DNA of 64,000 nucleotides from Leptotrichia sp. oral taxon 498 (lineage in GTDB: Bacteria; Fusobacteriota; Fusobacteriia; Fusobacteriales; Leptotrichiaceae), in the NCBI RefSeq assembly GCF_002240055.1, contig NZ_CP016753.1:372001-436000 (forward strand). Reading direction: 5' to 3'. Positions 44,564 to 53,317 of the stretch are shown here, one piece after another. The notes under the pieces are model-generated. The model was not told the origin of the DNA, ran no database searches, and was given only the letters and a program-made list of their open reading frames with translations. The position numbers and the translations under genes are program-made. How positions within the stretch are numbered: the first letter of the stretch is position 1; every line of letters starts with the position of its first letter.

Positions 44564-46073
44564 ATTAATTTTGACTTTTTTAGAAAAAAAAGACGAACTT
44601 TTTAGTGGAATCGTAGAACATATTCAAATTTCTTTTATCGCACTAATAATTGCTCTAATTATTGCCATTCCACTAGGAATTTATTTAAGCTATCACAAAA
44701 AATTAGCGAACATTGTTATTGCGATTAACGGCGTTATTCAAACTATACCGTCTTTAGCGATTTTAGCACTTTTAATACCAATCGTTGGAATTGGAAGAAA
44801 ACCAGCGATAATCGCCTTAATACTTTATGCTCTGCTTCCAATTTTACACAATACTTACACTGGTATTACTGGCGTAGATCCAATGTATATGGTAACTTCA
44901 AGAGCTTTAGGAATGAATAAATTTCAGCAACTTACAAAAGTTCAGCTTCCCCTGGCTATGCCTGTAATAATGACAGGAGTTAGAACGGCTGCTGTTTTGA
45001 TTATTGGGACTGCCACATTGGCTTCACTTGTTGGAGCTGGAGGGCTTGGAAAACTGATTTTGCTCGGTCTTGATAGAAATAATAACTACTTGATTTTGTT
45101 AGGAGCAATTCCTGCTGCTTTACTTGCGATTTTATTCGATTTCATCTTTAAGCAATTGGAAAAATTGAGTATCAAAAAAATATTAATTTTCCTAATTTTA
45201 ATCACATTTGCATGTCTTTTTGGGTCAATTAGCAGTTTTAATAATACAAAAAAAGATAAATTGATAATTTCTGGAAAACTTGGTTCAGAGCCAGAAATAT
45301 TGATAAATATGTATAAAATTTTGATTGAAGAAAATAGTAAACTTGACGTTGAGTTAAAACCTGGACTTGGAAAAACTTCATTCGTATTCAATGCTTTGAA
45401 AAATGGCGATATTGATATTTATCCTGAATTTTCAGGAACCGCAGTTTTCACTTTTTTGAATGAAACTCCTGTGAATAATAATGCCGAAGATGTTTTCAAT
45501 CAAGCAAAAAAAGGTATGGAAACTAAATTTAAAATGGTTATGTTAAAACCTATGAAATATAACAATACTTATGCAATCGCTGTTAGCAAGAAATTTGCCA
45601 ATGAAAATAATTTGAAGACGATTTCTGATTTGGTGAGAGTAAAAGATAAAATAAAAGCTGGATTTACAAGAGAATTTAATGACCGTGAAGATGGTTATCT
45701 TGGACTTAAAAAATTGTATCAGTTTGAAATTCCGAATATTAAAGAATTCGAGCCAAAACTTCGTTATGTTGCTGTTCAAAGTGGCAATATTAACTTGGTT
45801 GACGCTTATTCTACTGACCCCGAACTTGCTCAGTATAATATGGTTATTTTAAAGGATGATAAATATTTATTCCCGCCATATCAAGGTTCTCCAATGATGC
45901 GTGAGGAAACTTTGAAAAAATACCCTAAATTGAAAGAGATTTTGGAAAAATTGAGTGGCAAAATTTCAGATGAAGAAATGTCAACAATGAATTACCGTGT
46001 TTCTGTGAAAGGTGAGAGAGCGGAAGATGTTGCTAGAGAATATTTAAGAAATGCTGGAATTATTAAAAAATAG
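44556..46073 (+). CDS. OpuC-type permease fused to substrate-binding domain
   Basis: A 505-aa membrane protein combining the permease (about 1-210, with the 'EAA-like' loop '[30 protein letters not shown]') and an extracytoplasmic substrate-binding domain (about 235-505, '[24 protein letters not shown]' onwards) of the OpuAC/OpuCC type. Import of glycine betaine, choline or similar. The ATG at 44556 is preferred over a GTG at 44547 because AAGAAGG is 8 nt upstream. Fused permease-binding proteins are known in this family. Confidence 0.92.
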   Translation: MNKLILTFLEKKDELFSGIVEHIQISFIALIIALIIAIPLGIYLSYHKKLANIVIAINGVIQTIPSLAILALLIPIVGIGRKPAIIALILYALLPILHNTYTGITGVDPMYMVTSRALGMNKFQQLTKVQLPLAMPVIMTGVRTAAVLIIGTATLASLVGAGGLGKLILLGLDRNNNYLILLGAIPAALLAILFDFIFKQLEKLSIKKILIFLILITFACLFGSISSFNNTKKDKLIISGKLGSEPEILINMYKILIEENSKLDVELKPGLGKTSFVFNALKNGDIDIYPEFSGTAVFTFLNETPVNNNAEDVFNQAKKGMETKFKMVMLKPMKYNNTYAIAVSKKFANENNLKTISDLVRVKDKIKAGFTREFNDREDGYLGLKKLYQFEIPNIKEFEPKLRYVAVQSGNINLVDAYSTDPELAQYNMVILKDDKYLFPPYQGSPMMREETLKKYPKLKEILEKLSGKISDEEMSTMNYRVSVKGERAEDVAREYLRNAGIIKK

Positions 46074-46107
46074 AAAATTAGTAGGTTAGTTATAAAATAA
46101 AAAAATT

Positions 46108-46134
46108 AGTCGGATGAAAATTCGGCTTTTTTTT
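46108..46134 (+). terminator. Terminator of the Opu operon
   Basis: AGTCGGA (46108-46114) and TTCGGCT (46121-46127) pair over 7 positions (two G-T), followed by a run of eight T. Confidence 0.75.
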
Positions 46135-46199
46135 ATTTATTAGAAAATAAATTTGGTTTTTATTACTTTCTTTTATAAAAAAAATATAAAATATAAAAG

Positions 46200-46228
46200 T
46201 TGACATTTAATTTATAATTAAGTAAAAT
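46200..46228 (+). promoter_or_regulatory. Promoter of the J-domain operon
   Basis: TTGACA (46200-46205) and TAAAAT (46223-46228) with a 17-nt spacer. A leader of about 100 nt contains a small hairpin AGCTAT-7 nt-ATAGCT (46255-46273). Confidence 0.55.
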
Positions 46229-46335
46229 AATATTAATTCATTAAATTTTTTAGCAGCTATTGATTTCATAGCTAAATTTGTAATTAAGATGCAACATATT
46301 TATAAAATGTAAAAATCTAAAAAAGGAGATAATTA

Positions 46336-46998
46336 GTGAAAATTTTAATAAGAATAATACAATTTATGTTAAATGAAATTGTTGAAATTTTTAGTTCTGT
46401 TTGGATATTTTTAATGGGGATTGGATTTTATGTAATATTGCCAATTTTAACTTTTTTTGCTTTTCTTGCTCTGATTATCGGGAAAAATTGGAATGGATTT
46501 ATCGGCATTTTACTTTTTACTTTTATTGCTTGTGCAGTTTTTGGGATTATCAAATTTATTCAGGTATTTTTGAATTTTATTTTAGGATTTTTTTTGAATG
46601 AAAGTGAAGAAAATAAGAGAATTTACAAAGAATATAAGCAATGGTATGAAAGCGTAAGAAATCAAGAATATGAAAGAAGAAAAAGAACTCAGGAAGAATA
46701 CCAAAGACAACAACATAACAAACAAAATAACAGCAATTCACGTTTCAATTACAAAAGTACGAATGATAATGGAATTATTCAAAAATTTGAAAAATATCTT
46801 GATTTTCTGGGAATTGATAAAAATGGGGAAATTACTGATAGGATTATACACAAAGCATTTTTAAAGAAAATGAAAGTAGTTCATCCAGATAAGAATATCG
46901 GTAAGGATACTACAGCTCAGGCTCAAGAAATAAAAGCGATGGAGGACTTCTTAAAGGAACAACTTGAATATTATTTAATGCAAAAGGAGAAAAAATAA
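46336..46998 (+). CDS. Membrane protein with C-terminal J-domain
   Basis: A 220-aa protein: two or three membrane helices (about 15-75), a charged Gln/Asn-rich linker (about 95-145) and a J-domain at the C-terminus (about 148-212) with the intact HPD motif ('MKVVHPDKNIGKD'). The HPD stimulates DnaK ATPase activity, so the protein likely recruits DnaK to the membrane. GTG start, supported by AAAGGAGATAATTA. It overlaps the next gene by 1 nt (TAATG). Confidence 0.82.
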   Translation: MKILIRIIQFMLNEIVEIFSSVWIFLMGIGFYVILPILTFFAFLALIIGKNWNGFIGILLFTFIACAVFGIIKFIQVFLNFILGFFLNESEENKRIYKEYKQWYESVRNQEYERRKRTQEEYQRQQHNKQNNSNSRFNYKSTNDNGIIQKFEKYLDFLGIDKNGEITDRIIHKAFLKKMKVVHPDKNIGKDTTAQAQEIKAMEDFLKEQLEYYLMQKEKK

Positions 46999-47441
46999 TG
47001 ATTTTGAAAAATTATAAATATATAAATTTAGCTTATCCAGTTAGACTACTTATTTTTCTGATTTGTATTTCCGTGCCAATTATTTTAAAATTTGAAGTAT
47101 TTATTATTGGTATTTGTTTTGTAGTTTCTGTTTTTATTATTTTTGGTACTAATGCTTGTGAAAAGGCAATCCAGAAAGAACTTAATCGAAGAATGTCAAA
47201 ACTTCCCGTTCCTAAAAACCAGATTTTTAAATGGATGAAAGATAGTAGTATCGGTTATGCATTTACAGATTTATCAAAAGGAACAATTTGGATTTGTAGT
47301 ACACAGACAAAGTTTGAACTGCACATATATTTGATTTCAGAATTTGATATAATAGAATCTTTTGAAAAAATTCAATTTCGGAAACATTCAAATACAGTAC
47401 AAGAAAATGAGCTTCGAGAGTTTACGATTTATAAATTTTAA
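46998..47441 (+). CDS. Hypothetical membrane protein, partner of the J-domain gene
   Basis: A 147-aa protein with two membrane helices (about 14-30 and 36-52) and a soluble C-terminal domain (about 60-147). No family recognised. Its ATG overlaps the stop of the J-domain gene (TAATG), so it is translationally coupled and likely functions with it. Confidence 0.6.
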   Translation: MILKNYKYINLAYPVRLLIFLICISVPIILKFEVFIIGICFVVSVFIIFGTNACEKAIQKELNRRMSKLPVPKNQIFKWMKDSSIGYAFTDLSKGTIWICSTQTKFELHIYLISEFDIIESFEKIQFRKHSNTVQENELREFTIYKF

Positions 47442-47501
47442 ATAATCTTAACTTTTGATCTAAATTATCTGTTAGAATTTTTATAAATGAGATTGTTGAA
47501 C

Positions 47502-47522
47502 GAGGGGGACAATTTCCCCCTT
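47502..47522. terminator. GC-rich hairpin between convergent genes
   Basis: AGGGGG and CCCCCT pair across a 7-nt loop. There is no U-tract on either strand, so termination is uncertain. Confidence 0.35.
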
Positions 47523-47542
47523 ACCATATAAAAATTGCTTTT

Positions 47543-48355
47543 TTATAAATCAAACAATTCTCTTAATTTTTTTGCCATCCCATCTTCAGCATTACTTTCA
47601 ATAACTTCAGTATCTGAAAGTTTTTCAAGCAGCAAATAAATTGAATTTCCCATCGCAAATCCAAGCCCAGTTTCTGTTATCAATTCATAGTCATTCAATC
47701 CATCTCCAAATGAAACCGCATCTTTTAATGTAAGTCCATCTCTTTCTAGTAGCACTTCAGCCGCTTTTGCCTTATTGCAGTTTGCTGAAAAAACTTCCAA
47801 ACTTCCTTCGTTCGCAAATAAAAGGCTTACATTTCCATCTCCAACCGCTTTTCTTATTTCATCTTCAAGTTTTAAAAGTTCCTCGTGATTTTCTCCAAGA
47901 AAAAATATTTTTGTAAAATCATGCCTTTTAAATTCTTCAGGAGTAATTTGCTTTGGATATCTAGTTCTATCAGGCTTTTTATTGTAAAAATATTCTTGCA
48001 AATCTTCAGTAACAAACCAATTTGGTCCAGAATATCCAGTTATAATTATATCTTTCCCAAACGACTTGTAATCAATATTCAAGACTTTATCCAAGTATTC
48101 TCGCTTCAAATTATTTGAAAAAATTTCATTCCCATTTTCATCAAAAATAACAGATCCGTGTGAAGTAATAAGCGGAACTTTCACGCCAAGTTCATCCATC
48201 GCTTCTTTCGCTCCTAAATAATTTCTTCCAGTCGCAATATAAAACTTTATTCCTTTTTTCAATAATAATTCTATTGTTTCCCTAGTAAATTCACTCACTT
48301 TATGTTCTGCATTCAAAAGTGTACCGTCCAAATCACTTACAACAGCTTTAAACAT
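47543..48355 (-). CDS. Cof-type HAD-superfamily phosphatase
   Basis: A 270-aa HAD hydrolase: motif I 'VVSDLDGTLLN' (about 5-15), motif II 'YIATGRN' (about 45-51), the C2 cap (about 85-190), and motifs III/IV 'KAAEVLLERDGLTLKDAVSFGDGLNDYELI' (about 198-227). Cof-type enzymes dephosphorylate sugar phosphates, FMN or pyridoxal phosphate. The ATG at 48353-48355 is preferred because GAAGGAGAGAATAGA precedes it. Confidence 0.93.
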   Translation of the reverse strand: MFKAVVSDLDGTLLNAEHKVSEFTRETIELLLKKGIKFYIATGRNYLGAKEAMDELGVKVPLITSHGSVIFDENGNEIFSNNLKREYLDKVLNIDYKSFGKDIIITGYSGPNWFVTEDLQEYFYNKKPDRTRYPKQITPEEFKRHDFTKIFFLGENHEELLKLEDEIRKAVGDGNVSLLFANEGSLEVFSANCNKAKAAEVLLERDGLTLKDAVSFGDGLNDYELITETGLGFAMGNSIYLLLEKLSDTEVIESNAEDGMAKKLRELFDL

Positions 48356-48428
48356 TCTATTCTCTCCTTCTTTCGTCACTAGTTATTATTTTTTTATTCT
48401 TACATTATTATAACATATTTTTTCATCA

Positions 48429-48455
48429 GAAAAAAGGAGGAAAAAATTTCCTCCA
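48429..48455 (-). terminator. Terminator of the MetE-like gene
   Basis: GGAGGAAA (48436-48443) pairs with TTTCCTCC (48447-48454); on the minus strand a TTTTTTT run follows. Confidence 0.8.
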
Positions 48456-48544
48456 CTCAAAACCTTATTTTTTATATTTAAAATAAAATTTAAAAATTGT
48501 AAATTATAATTATTTTATTCAGACTTCAATATTATTTATCTTTA

Positions 48545-49690
48545 CTAATTTTTCCCCCATACTTCATCAGCAACTTCCTTAATAAATCTAAGTTTTGCCC
48601 ATTGCTGTTCTTCTGTAAGGTGATTTCCCTCCTCTGTTGAAGCAAATCCACATTGTGGACTTAAATAAAGTCTATCTAGCGGAACATATTTTGAAGCCTC
48701 TTTTATACGAGCGATTACAGTTTCCTTTTCCTCCAAAGTAGGATTTTTAGAAGTTATAAGTCCCAATACAACTTTTTTATCCCCAGAAACTTTTGCAAGT
48801 GATTCAAAAGTTCCTGCTCTTTCTGTATCAAATTCCAAATAATAAGCATTTACATCTTCTTTTCCAAAAAGTTCATCCGCAATTTTGTCATATCCACCTT
48901 GCCCAAACCAAGTTGAAGCATAATTTCCACGGCAAACGTGCGTATTAATTATCAAATCTTCTGGATTATTTTGAAATACTCTATTATTTATATTTAAAAA
49001 TCTCTCTGCAAATTCACGCCTGATAACTTCCTTATCCCTGTCACTTTTTTCGATAAATGAAGCAATGAAATTGTCATCCACAAGACATCCCCAAGTGCAG
49101 TCATCAATCTGCAAAGTTCTAAGCCCTTCATTATACAATTCATTTATTACCGTTTTGTAAGCATTCACAATATCATCTTCCAATCCTTTGAAATCAGGAT
49201 AAACTTTAAGAAGTGCCTTGACATGCTTATCTTCCCTTACCAATTCCGCATAAAACTGTGCTGGAGCCGGTATTGTAAATCTGGCTTCCACACCTTTTTT
49301 ATCCTTTACCAAATCTCGTAAAAATGTGAAATGCTTTACAAATGGATGATTTTCCCCACTAATTTTTCCAGTAACAATCGCAGTGTCATCACGAGTTACA
49401 ACTCCATTAAATTCATATCCCTTATCAGCATGAATATGCCCAATTCCATTAAATCCCCAGAAAAAGTCCAAATGCCAGTAACTACGTCTAAACTCTCCAT
49501 CAGTAACACTTGTATATCCTAGCTCAATTTGCTTATCCACAATTTTTTTAATTTCTTCATTCTCAATTTTCGTCAATTCTTCCCTGTCAATTTTCCCTTT
49601 TTCAAAATCATTTCTAGCTTTCTTCAATCTTTCAGGTCTTAAAAAACTTCCTACTACGTCATGTCTATGAGGCGCATTTATTGTACACAT
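48545..49690 (-). CDS. MetE C-terminal-like cobalamin-independent methyltransferase
   Basis: A 381-aa single-barrel enzyme of the YxjG/YxjH-like MetE-II family. Zinc-ligand-like residues: His and Cys in 'NTHVCRGN', Cys in 'LSPQCGFAST', and Glu in the intervening strand. It lacks the N-terminal barrel of MetE. These proteins transfer methyl groups to homocysteine from an alternative donor or act in sulfur salvage. It lies 80 bp downstream of metE on the same strand. Confidence 0.88.
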   Translation of the reverse strand: MCTINAPHRHDVVGSFLRPERLKKARNDFEKGKIDREELTKIENEEIKKIVDKQIELGYTSVTDGEFRRSYWHLDFFWGFNGIGHIHADKGYEFNGVVTRDDTAIVTGKISGENHPFVKHFTFLRDLVKDKKGVEARFTIPAPAQFYAELVREDKHVKALLKVYPDFKGLEDDIVNAYKTVINELYNEGLRTLQIDDCTWGCLVDDNFIASFIEKSDRDKEVIRREFAERFLNINNRVFQNNPEDLIINTHVCRGNYASTWFGQGGYDKIADELFGKEDVNAYYLEFDTERAGTFESLAKVSGDKKVVLGLITSKNPTLEEKETVIARIKEASKYVPLDRLYLSPQCGFASTEEGNHLTEEQQWAKLRFIKEVADEVWGKN

Positions 49691-49770
49691 ATTTATCAGC
49701 TCCTTTATTTATTATTTATTTATAAATTTATTATATTTTTTGCATTTTTTTATTTTTTTTAATAATATTT

Positions 49771-52059
49771 CTATAATCTACTTTTCACAATTTTTGTAGC
49801 TTCAACAAGATTTTCCAAACTCTTTACAGTTTCTGTAATTCTTCTTGTCTTTAATCCGCAATCAGGATTTACCCATAATTTTTCTTTTCCAATTTTTTTA
49901 ACCATTATTTCTAAAGCTGCTACAATTTCTTCAACTGAAGGTACTCTAGGAGAATGAATATCATAAACTCCAGGACCTACCTCTGTTTCAAAGTTATTTT
50001 CTTTTAGGAAATCAAGAATTGTCAATTTTGATCTTGAAGCTTCAAATGTTATAACATCGGCATCCATATTGTCAATGTCTTTTATTATATCTTCAAATTG
50101 GCTGTAGCACATATGTGTATGAATCTGCGTATCCACTTTTACTCCGCTATGGCAAAGTCTAAATGCCTTCAATCCCCAATCAAGGTATTCTTTATGCCAA
50201 TCTTCTTTTCTTAACGGTAATTTTTCCCTAAGTGCAGCTTCATCTATCTGAATTATTTTTATTCCTGCTTTTTCTAAATCCAATACTTCTTCTCGTATGG
50301 CAAGTCCAATTTGAAATGCCATTTCGCTTAATGAAATATCTTCTCTTGGGAATGACCAGTTTAATATTGTTACAGGCCCTGTAAGCATTCCTTTAACAGG
50401 CTTTTTAGTTAATTTCTGAGCATATTCAGAATATAGAACTGAAATTGGTTTTGTTCTTTTCACATCTCCAAAAATTATCGGCGGTTTTACACATCTTGTT
50501 CCATAAGACTGAACCCACGCTTTTTCTGTAAATATATATCCTGCCAGATTTTCTCCAAAAAATTCAACCATGTCATTTCTTTCATACTCTCCATGCACAA
50601 GTACATCAAGTCCAATTTTTTCCTGCAATTCAATACATTCTTTTATGAAGTTAAATACATTTTTATCATATTCTTCTTTGCTAATTTCACCTTTTCTAAA
50701 TTTGCTTCTATTTAGCTTCACTTCCTTTGTTTGCGGAAAAGAACCTATTGTAGTTGTTGCAAGTAAAGGAATATTCAACTCTTCCCTTTGAATTTTCTGT
50801 CTTTTCTTTCTTGCTCCCTCTCTTACAAAATCACTATCTTTCAATTTTTTAACCGTATCTCTAACTTCCTTATCTTCCATTCCTTTTTCAGAAGTTATAA
50901 TTTTTTGGTTTTTTACATAAAATTCATTTTCCTGCACTTTTTCCAGCGAATTTTTCCAAAGAACTTGACTCAATTCTCCCAACTCTTTTAATTCTGATAA
51001 TTTTTCCTCAGCAAACGAGAAATGTCTTAATATATTTTCTGATAATTTTTTTTCATTTCTCAAAGTATAAGGCACATGAAGCAGTGAACAAGATGTCGTT
51101 ATTACTATATTTTCAACTTTTCCTTTTAAATTATTCAATATATTTAAAACTTTTTTATAGTCACATTTCCAAATATTTTTTCCATTTACAATTCCTGCAA
51201 ATAATATTTTATCTTTTGGAAATCCCTTTTCAGCTATTAATTTCTCAGTTTGTCTTCCTTCAGCAAAATCAAGACCTATCCCATCAAAATCAAGCTCTGT
51301 TATCGTCTTGTAGCAATCTCTCACATCTCCAAAATATGTTTGAAGCAATACTTTTACATCTTTCTTATTCTTCAAAATTTCTTTATAAATTTCTTCAAAC
51401 AATTTTATATCTTCTTCTGTTTGATCTGTTACTAATTGCGGTTCTTCAATTTGAATCCAATCGATATTTTTTTCATTACATTTTTTCAGCAATTCCACAT
51501 AAACATTTACAATATCAGTTAAATATTCTTTTTTCTCTTTATTTCCAGTTGTTTTAGCCAATTTATAAAATGTAAATGGTCCAATTACTGACGGATGAGT
51601 ACTCACTCCCAATTTTTTAGCTTCCTCAAGTTCATTAAATATCTTATCTGCATTTAATTTAATCTCTGCATAATCATCTAGTTCAGGAACCATATAATGA
51701 TAATTGGTATTGTACCATTTTCTCATTGAAAGAGCTTTTACATCTCCTTTTTCCCCTTGATAACCTCTCGCAATTGCAAAATATGTATTCAGTTCATTCA
51801 ATCCTAAATCTTTATAATGTTTTGGAATCGCATTCAATAAAATTATTGTATCCAGTATTCCATCATAAAATGAAAATGTATTTCCAGGAATAAATGAAAT
51901 TTTTTCTTCCTTCTGTTTTAACCACTGGTCTTTTCTAAGCTTTTCCGCTATTTCCAAAAGTTCATTCTCTGTAATTTCATTTCTCCAATATTTTTCTATC
52001 GCAAATTTTAATTCTCTATTTTCCCCAATTCTAGGGTATCCAATAATCGCCGTTTTCAT
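49771..52059 (-). CDS. metE: Cobalamin-independent methionine synthase
   Basis: Transfers a methyl group from 5-methyltetrahydrofolate-polyglutamate to homocysteine. The 762-aa protein has both barrels: N-terminal 'GYPRIGENRELKFAIE' and C-terminal 'TTTIGSFPQTKEVKLNR'. The C-terminal zinc site is visible: His and Cys in 'IHTHMCYSQF', Glu in the following strand and Cys734 in 'VNPDCGLKTR'. Full length. A LysR regulator (52302) lies upstream on the same strand, as in metE/metR systems. Confidence 0.97.
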   Translation of the reverse strand: MKTAIIGYPRIGENRELKFAIEKYWRNEITENELLEIAEKLRKDQWLKQKEEKISFIPGNTFSFYDGILDTIILLNAIPKHYKDLGLNELNTYFAIARGYQGEKGDVKALSMRKWYNTNYHYMVPELDDYAEIKLNADKIFNELEEAKKLGVSTHPSVIGPFTFYKLAKTTGNKEKKEYLTDIVNVYVELLKKCNEKNIDWIQIEEPQLVTDQTEEDIKLFEEIYKEILKNKKDVKVLLQTYFGDVRDCYKTITELDFDGIGLDFAEGRQTEKLIAEKGFPKDKILFAGIVNGKNIWKCDYKKVLNILNNLKGKVENIVITTSCSLLHVPYTLRNEKKLSENILRHFSFAEEKLSELKELGELSQVLWKNSLEKVQENEFYVKNQKIITSEKGMEDKEVRDTVKKLKDSDFVREGARKKRQKIQREELNIPLLATTTIGSFPQTKEVKLNRSKFRKGEISKEEYDKNVFNFIKECIELQEKIGLDVLVHGEYERNDMVEFFGENLAGYIFTEKAWVQSYGTRCVKPPIIFGDVKRTKPISVLYSEYAQKLTKKPVKGMLTGPVTILNWSFPREDISLSEMAFQIGLAIREEVLDLEKAGIKIIQIDEAALREKLPLRKEDWHKEYLDWGLKAFRLCHSGVKVDTQIHTHMCYSQFEDIIKDIDNMDADVITFEASRSKLTILDFLKENNFETEVGPGVYDIHSPRVPSVEEIVAALEIMVKKIGKEKLWVNPDCGLKTRRITETVKSLENLVEATKIVKSRL

Positions 52060-52120
52060 AATTTATCTCCTTTATCTATTTGTTACACTAGTAATATTTC
52101 TAATTATTTTTGATAAAATT

Positions 52121-52149
52121 ATTATATACAAATATATTATTTCTGTAAA
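52121..52149 (-). promoter_or_regulatory. Promoter of metE
   Basis: On the minus strand TTTACA (52144-52149) and TATAAT (52121-52126) with a 17-nt spacer, about 60 bp before the metE ATG. No S-box or other riboswitch was recognised in the 242-bp gap. Confidence 0.6.
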
Positions 52150-52301
52150 ATACATTTATTTTTTGGTTTGTTATAACTTTTATTTATATCAATTTTTTTT
52201 ATAAAAAAAACCGTACTAAAATTTACAATTCTAATCCAGTCTTTTTCATTTCTTTTTATTTCAGTTTTTTCAATAATATCTCAAAATAATTTTTATAAAT
52301 T

Positions 52302-53216
52302 TTACAAAATTTCCGTATATTTCAAATGCTCCTTCAAAGCCTCAACATAAACTTTCCCATAAACACTAAGTTTGGTATTTTTCTGCATTATAATTCCAAC
52401 TTTCATATACTCGTCAACTTCCAGCGGTCTTGCAATAATATTTTCCCCATTTAATTCCTTACTGATTATCCCAGTACTCACAGTATATCCGTTAAGCCCG
52501 ACTGCTAAATTAAACAAAGTCGCTCTATCTCTAACTTTTATATTTTTATCCCTGTCAATCGTACTAAGTATTTCTTCCGAAAAATAAAACGAATTGTAAT
52601 CCCCTTGCTCAAACGATAAATATGGATATTCCTTCAAGTCTTCAAGGCTAATACTTTCCTTTTTTGCCAAAGGATGATTAAAACTGATAAAAACATGCGG
52701 CTTTGCAGTAAATAATTCAATAAATTTCAGATTATTTCTTTTTATCATTTTCTCAATCACAGTTTTATTCGCTCCCGAAGTGTACAAAATTCCAATTTCA
52801 CTTTTTCTCTTGCTCACATCTTCAATAATTTCATTAGTCTGAGTTTCCCTAAGCGTAAAATCGTACTTATTTTCCCCAAACTTCTTAATCACATCCACAA
52901 AAGCATTTACTGCAAACGAATAATGCTGTGTAGACACCGAAAAATGCCTAGTTATCTTATTTCCCTTCTTATACTCTTCCTCCAATAAATCTGTCTGTTC
53001 CAAAACCTGCCTTGCATACCCCAAAAATCTATCTCCCTCAAGAGAAACAATCACTCCCTTATTTGTTCTGTTAAAAATTGATATATTCATTTCATCTTCC
53101 AATTCTTTTATAGCCTTGGTCAGTGCTGGTTGAGACACAAAAAGCTCTTTTGCAGCATCACTCAATGTCCCTTTTTCAGCGACTGTAACTACATACTTTA
53201 ATTGCTGTAATGTCAT
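52302..53216 (-). CDS. LysR-type transcriptional regulator
   Basis: A 304-aa LTTR with an N-terminal wHTH ('LKYVVTVAEKGTLSDAAKELFVSQPALTKAIKELE', about 5-40) and a two-lobe effector-binding domain (about 90-300). The location directly upstream of metE suggests it regulates methionine synthesis (a MetR-like role), by context only; the sequence looks more like CysB/CynR-type LTTRs. Confidence 0.9.
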   Translation of the reverse strand: MTLQQLKYVVTVAEKGTLSDAAKELFVSQPALTKAIKELEDEMNISIFNRTNKGVIVSLEGDRFLGYARQVLEQTDLLEEEYKKGNKITRHFSVSTQHYSFAVNAFVDVIKKFGENKYDFTLRETQTNEIIEDVSKRKSEIGILYTSGANKTVIEKMIKRNNLKFIELFTAKPHVFISFNHPLAKKESISLEDLKEYPYLSFEQGDYNSFYFSEEILSTIDRDKNIKVRDRATLFNLAVGLNGYTVSTGIISKELNGENIIARPLEVDEYMKVGIIMQKNTKLSVYGKVYVEALKEHLKYTEIL

Positions 53217-53290
53217 TTTACCCCTTTCTTTTTTTATTAAAATAATTGATAATTACTTTAAGCCCTGTTCTGTCGCCTTAGTCCGCATAA

Positions 53291-53317
53291 CAAAAAAAGC
53301 TGATATTTCTACCAGCT
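53291..53317 (-). terminator. Terminator at the end of the DUF2207 gene
   Basis: AGCTG (53298-53302) and CAGCT (53313-53317) stem, followed on the minus strand by a run of seven T. It overlaps the last codons of the gene. Confidence 0.7.

Noticed and set aside
47502-47522. Confident intrinsic terminator
   Set aside because: GC stem present but no U-tract on either strand; kept as low-confidence only.
52060-52301. Methionine riboswitch before metE
   Set aside because: No SAM-riboswitch core or terminator seen; a plain promoter is present.
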